NCBI RefSeq assembly: GCF_035582795.1
Contig: NC_134371.1
Span: 48,649,001 to 48,713,000, forward strand
DNA: 64,000 bases
Source: Mycteria americana
Taxonomy: Eukaryota > Chordata > Aves > Ciconiiformes > Ciconiidae
Reading direction: 5' to 3'
A program made the position numbers and the translations under genes. Numbering within the stretch: position 1 is the first letter of the stretch; every line of letters starts with the position of its first letter. The notes beneath the pieces were generated by a model that was not told the DNA's origin, made no database searches, and was given only the letters and a program-made list of their open reading frames with translations. Of this stretch, positions 61,701 through 64,000 are shown piece after piece.

Positions 61701-63779
61701 TAGTTAGCTTAATACCTAAGAAGAAAATTGATTACAAGGAACCACATAATAACACAGGTTTTCTTCAGACCTAGCTTCAATGGCTTATTGTTTTCCATAT
61801 TACTTTGGGCTTAAAAAATAGCATAGCTATCAATATATGCCTTGGACTGCACAATATTTAACTTCCAAAATTATATATATTTTACTTAATTGTTTCCTTG
61901 GTTGTTAAGCAACAGAAATTCCCCAGCATGCAGTGTCCTTTTTGAAATTGCTGTTGCTTTCAAAATTATAAGCTTTCACTTCCTTCCTTGAGGTCCTGTA
62001 ACAAACTATACAAAAAAAGTCATCAGCTTCTTTTCATGTTAGATGTTATGTTGTTCATTTGCCACTTGACGTCGTCATCTTCTGACATAGTTCAATAGTA
62101 GATTACATGACTTTATCTCTCTTCAAGCTTGCAGTAAGATTAAAAACCAACCCCCAGCCCTCTATGTCTCTAACTGATCATTTGGTTAAGCTAGAAACTT
62201 CTGCTTTGCAATAAATACAGAATTATTATGAACACACTAACAGAACTATAATTGCAGTACACTTTACAAAGAAGATGCATCTGCAGGCTTTGTATAGTTC
62301 ATATATCCTAATGCATTTTATTTCCTTGAAACAACTTGGATATTGACACTTAACAAATTAGCATGCAATACTCTTTCATAGAAATATTTTCATTAATAAT
62401 GTTGATTATTAATTTTTTTTTAAGGACACTAGTATGTTTGAAAAGAGTCCTTCCAGACAGATTGAGGGTTGTCTATGCAGAAGGAGTATGGGTACTTGTA
62501 CTCAATAGTAATTGTTTTTTCCTGGATTTCTTGCTTTATAGCTCTTTGGCAATCGCTAACACCTTCTGAAATAAAAGAAGCTATAAAATGAGAAGCAAAG
62601 CAGTATGCCCTCCCTTACCTACTTTAGCTTTCACAGATAAATGAATTTATTTTCTTAAACTTTGATTATAGTTTCCAACAGGATTGTTGCTTGCATTTTC
62701 ATCCTTCCCTGTGGGTCTTAATGAGGAAATTACTTCCATATATTCTTATATTTATAACAATGTTTCAGAAGTATAGACCCCATTCTGTCAATGGGCCAAG
62801 ACCCTAAAATAAGATCTTAAAAAATATTTGGATATTAATTCCTACTACAGTCTGTGTAAATTATGAACCTAAATATTGTCAAGAATATTGGTTGCTGTGA
62901 TCACCAGAGTTTTCATACTGTAAATGTATTTATGTTAGTTTTTGTCATACTAATAATGTATCTGCAAGGAAGGCTGTTTTTAATCAGCATAAATTAATTA
63001 GAAACACACAAGCACTTGAAGCGTGTATGTACTTGGGCTTACAATTTTATCAAGTTCTTTCATATTTTGGGGACTTTATGAATGGCTGTTGTAAACAGAA
63101 TGTTGTTTGTTTTTTTTTTTTCCCCAGCTAGGGGGAAATATCTATACTTAATTTTAAGCTATTGATTATGTGTTATGTTTCTTAAGTTGGTGTACACTTA
63201 GTGAGATCTCAGCTTCCCAGTGACTTCCATGAGAAAGATAATACAACTGTAACAGTCAAAGCATTTGTCTGATCAGGCAAAGTAGTTCATTATTGTTTTT
63301 CAAGTTAAATGTATCTTATAATATGCTGTTACAGAGTACCTCTAAGGTTAATGCTACTTTTATGGAAACTGAGAAAGCAGTAGAACACTAACAGAGCATT
63401 TTCAAGTTTGCTATATTTTAGTAGATAGTACTTTTTAAGAAAATGTGACTAAATTAATAGTATTGAGATCACTAGAACTGCTCAGACCTACTAATAAGCA
63501 ACTGAATTACCGGAGCCCTGCAGTCAAGGTGACTGTTAACACAAACACAAGATTTCTGTTCTGTGTGAGGGCAAAATTCCCAATGGATTTTTATTAAATA
63601 ATTGTCTTTTTGTGCCACCTTGATTTGTGAGCAATTGAAGACTTGGAATAAAACAAAGAAAAACAGAACTCTGAGCAGCCTGTGTAAGTAACCGCAGTTT
63701 CTGCCAGCAAAACCCCAGTTACAGCCAGTACTTATTTGTTTTCTTGATAAGAAAAACCTGGTTTTGCAAGCCTGTGTAT
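55783..63779. other. Unassigned, mostly non-coding DNA right of AGL
   Basis: AT-rich with no exon I can defend. Minus-strand open frames at 56518-56784 and 57179-57409 have partly protein-like composition but no matching donor sites. A GC-richer block at about 59,140-60,120 differs from its surroundings and may be an old transposon or a conserved non-coding block. FRRS1 is expected in this direction by synteny but none of its conserved segments were seen. Confidence 0.4.
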
Positions 63780-64000
63780 GTGAACAGCTTCAGGCATACG
63801 AATAGCAGCGCAAATGAGCTCTGCAAGCTTTTACAAGGACAATCTCTCAGTAAAACCCATGGAGCAAGACTCTACGTGCAAGGCCGGGACACTCATCGAC
63901 ACCTCCGACGTTTGGAGGCCGCAAAGAAATTACGTGCCCTTAACGCGTTTCACAGGACCCCAGTTCTTCTGGGGATTCACGCTGGGCAGCCACTTAGGCG
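63780..64000. promoter_or_regulatory. Possible edge of a CpG island at the window end
   Basis: CpG dinucleotides (ccgggac, tcgacacctccgacg, ggccgc, tacgtg, aacgcg, ttcacgc) become frequent in the last 130 bases after kilobases of CpG-poor DNA. It could be the start of a promoter (FRRS1 by gene order) or a mobile element cut by the window edge. Confidence 0.3.

Overview
This window is vertebrate nuclear DNA, most likely from a bird or another sauropsid. It is AT-rich and intron-rich, has two CpG-island promoters, canonical GT-AG splice sites, a degenerate CR1-like LINE fragment and a solo LTR. There are no bacterial-style operons and no CRISPR array. Most long open frames are not genes.

The centre, 17.4-53.0 kb on the minus strand, is one complete gene: AGL, glycogen debranching enzyme (amylo-alpha-1,6-glucosidase / 4-alpha-glucanotransferase). 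I reconstructed 33 consecutive coding exons by hand from their splice sites. Reading phase agrees at every junction, and the total is 4,593 nt (1,530 residues plus stop). The glucanotransferase motifs lie in exons 4 and 11-13 and the glucosidase motifs in exons 27-33. A CpG island (about 52.8-54.4 kb) covers the promoter and several possible non-coding first exons. A short 3'UTR ends near tandem AATAAA signals at 17.21 kb.

The most interesting signal is inside AGL. The exon carrying the general acid/base glutamate of the glucanotransferase site occurs twice, at 37861-37984 and 37374-37497. Both copies are 124 nt, have intact splice sites and open frames, and enter and leave in the same phases. 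Their proteins are 30/41 identical but their DNA only 85/124. This looks like an old, selectively maintained pair of mutually exclusive exons, because including both would shift the frame.

Left of AGL, a second CpG island at about 13.0-13.5 kb carries a strong minus-strand splice donor. From conserved vertebrate gene order it is probably the non-coding first exon of SLC35A3, with 1-13.3 kb as its first intron. A probable solo LTR (11128-11548) lies in that intron in the same orientation. Right of AGL, a minus-strand terminal coding exon (55399-55782) belongs to a gene I do not recognise. The rest to 64 kb is mostly unassigned non-coding DNA. CpG density rises in the last 220 bases, possibly the edge of a promoter; FRRS1 would be expected on this side by synteny.
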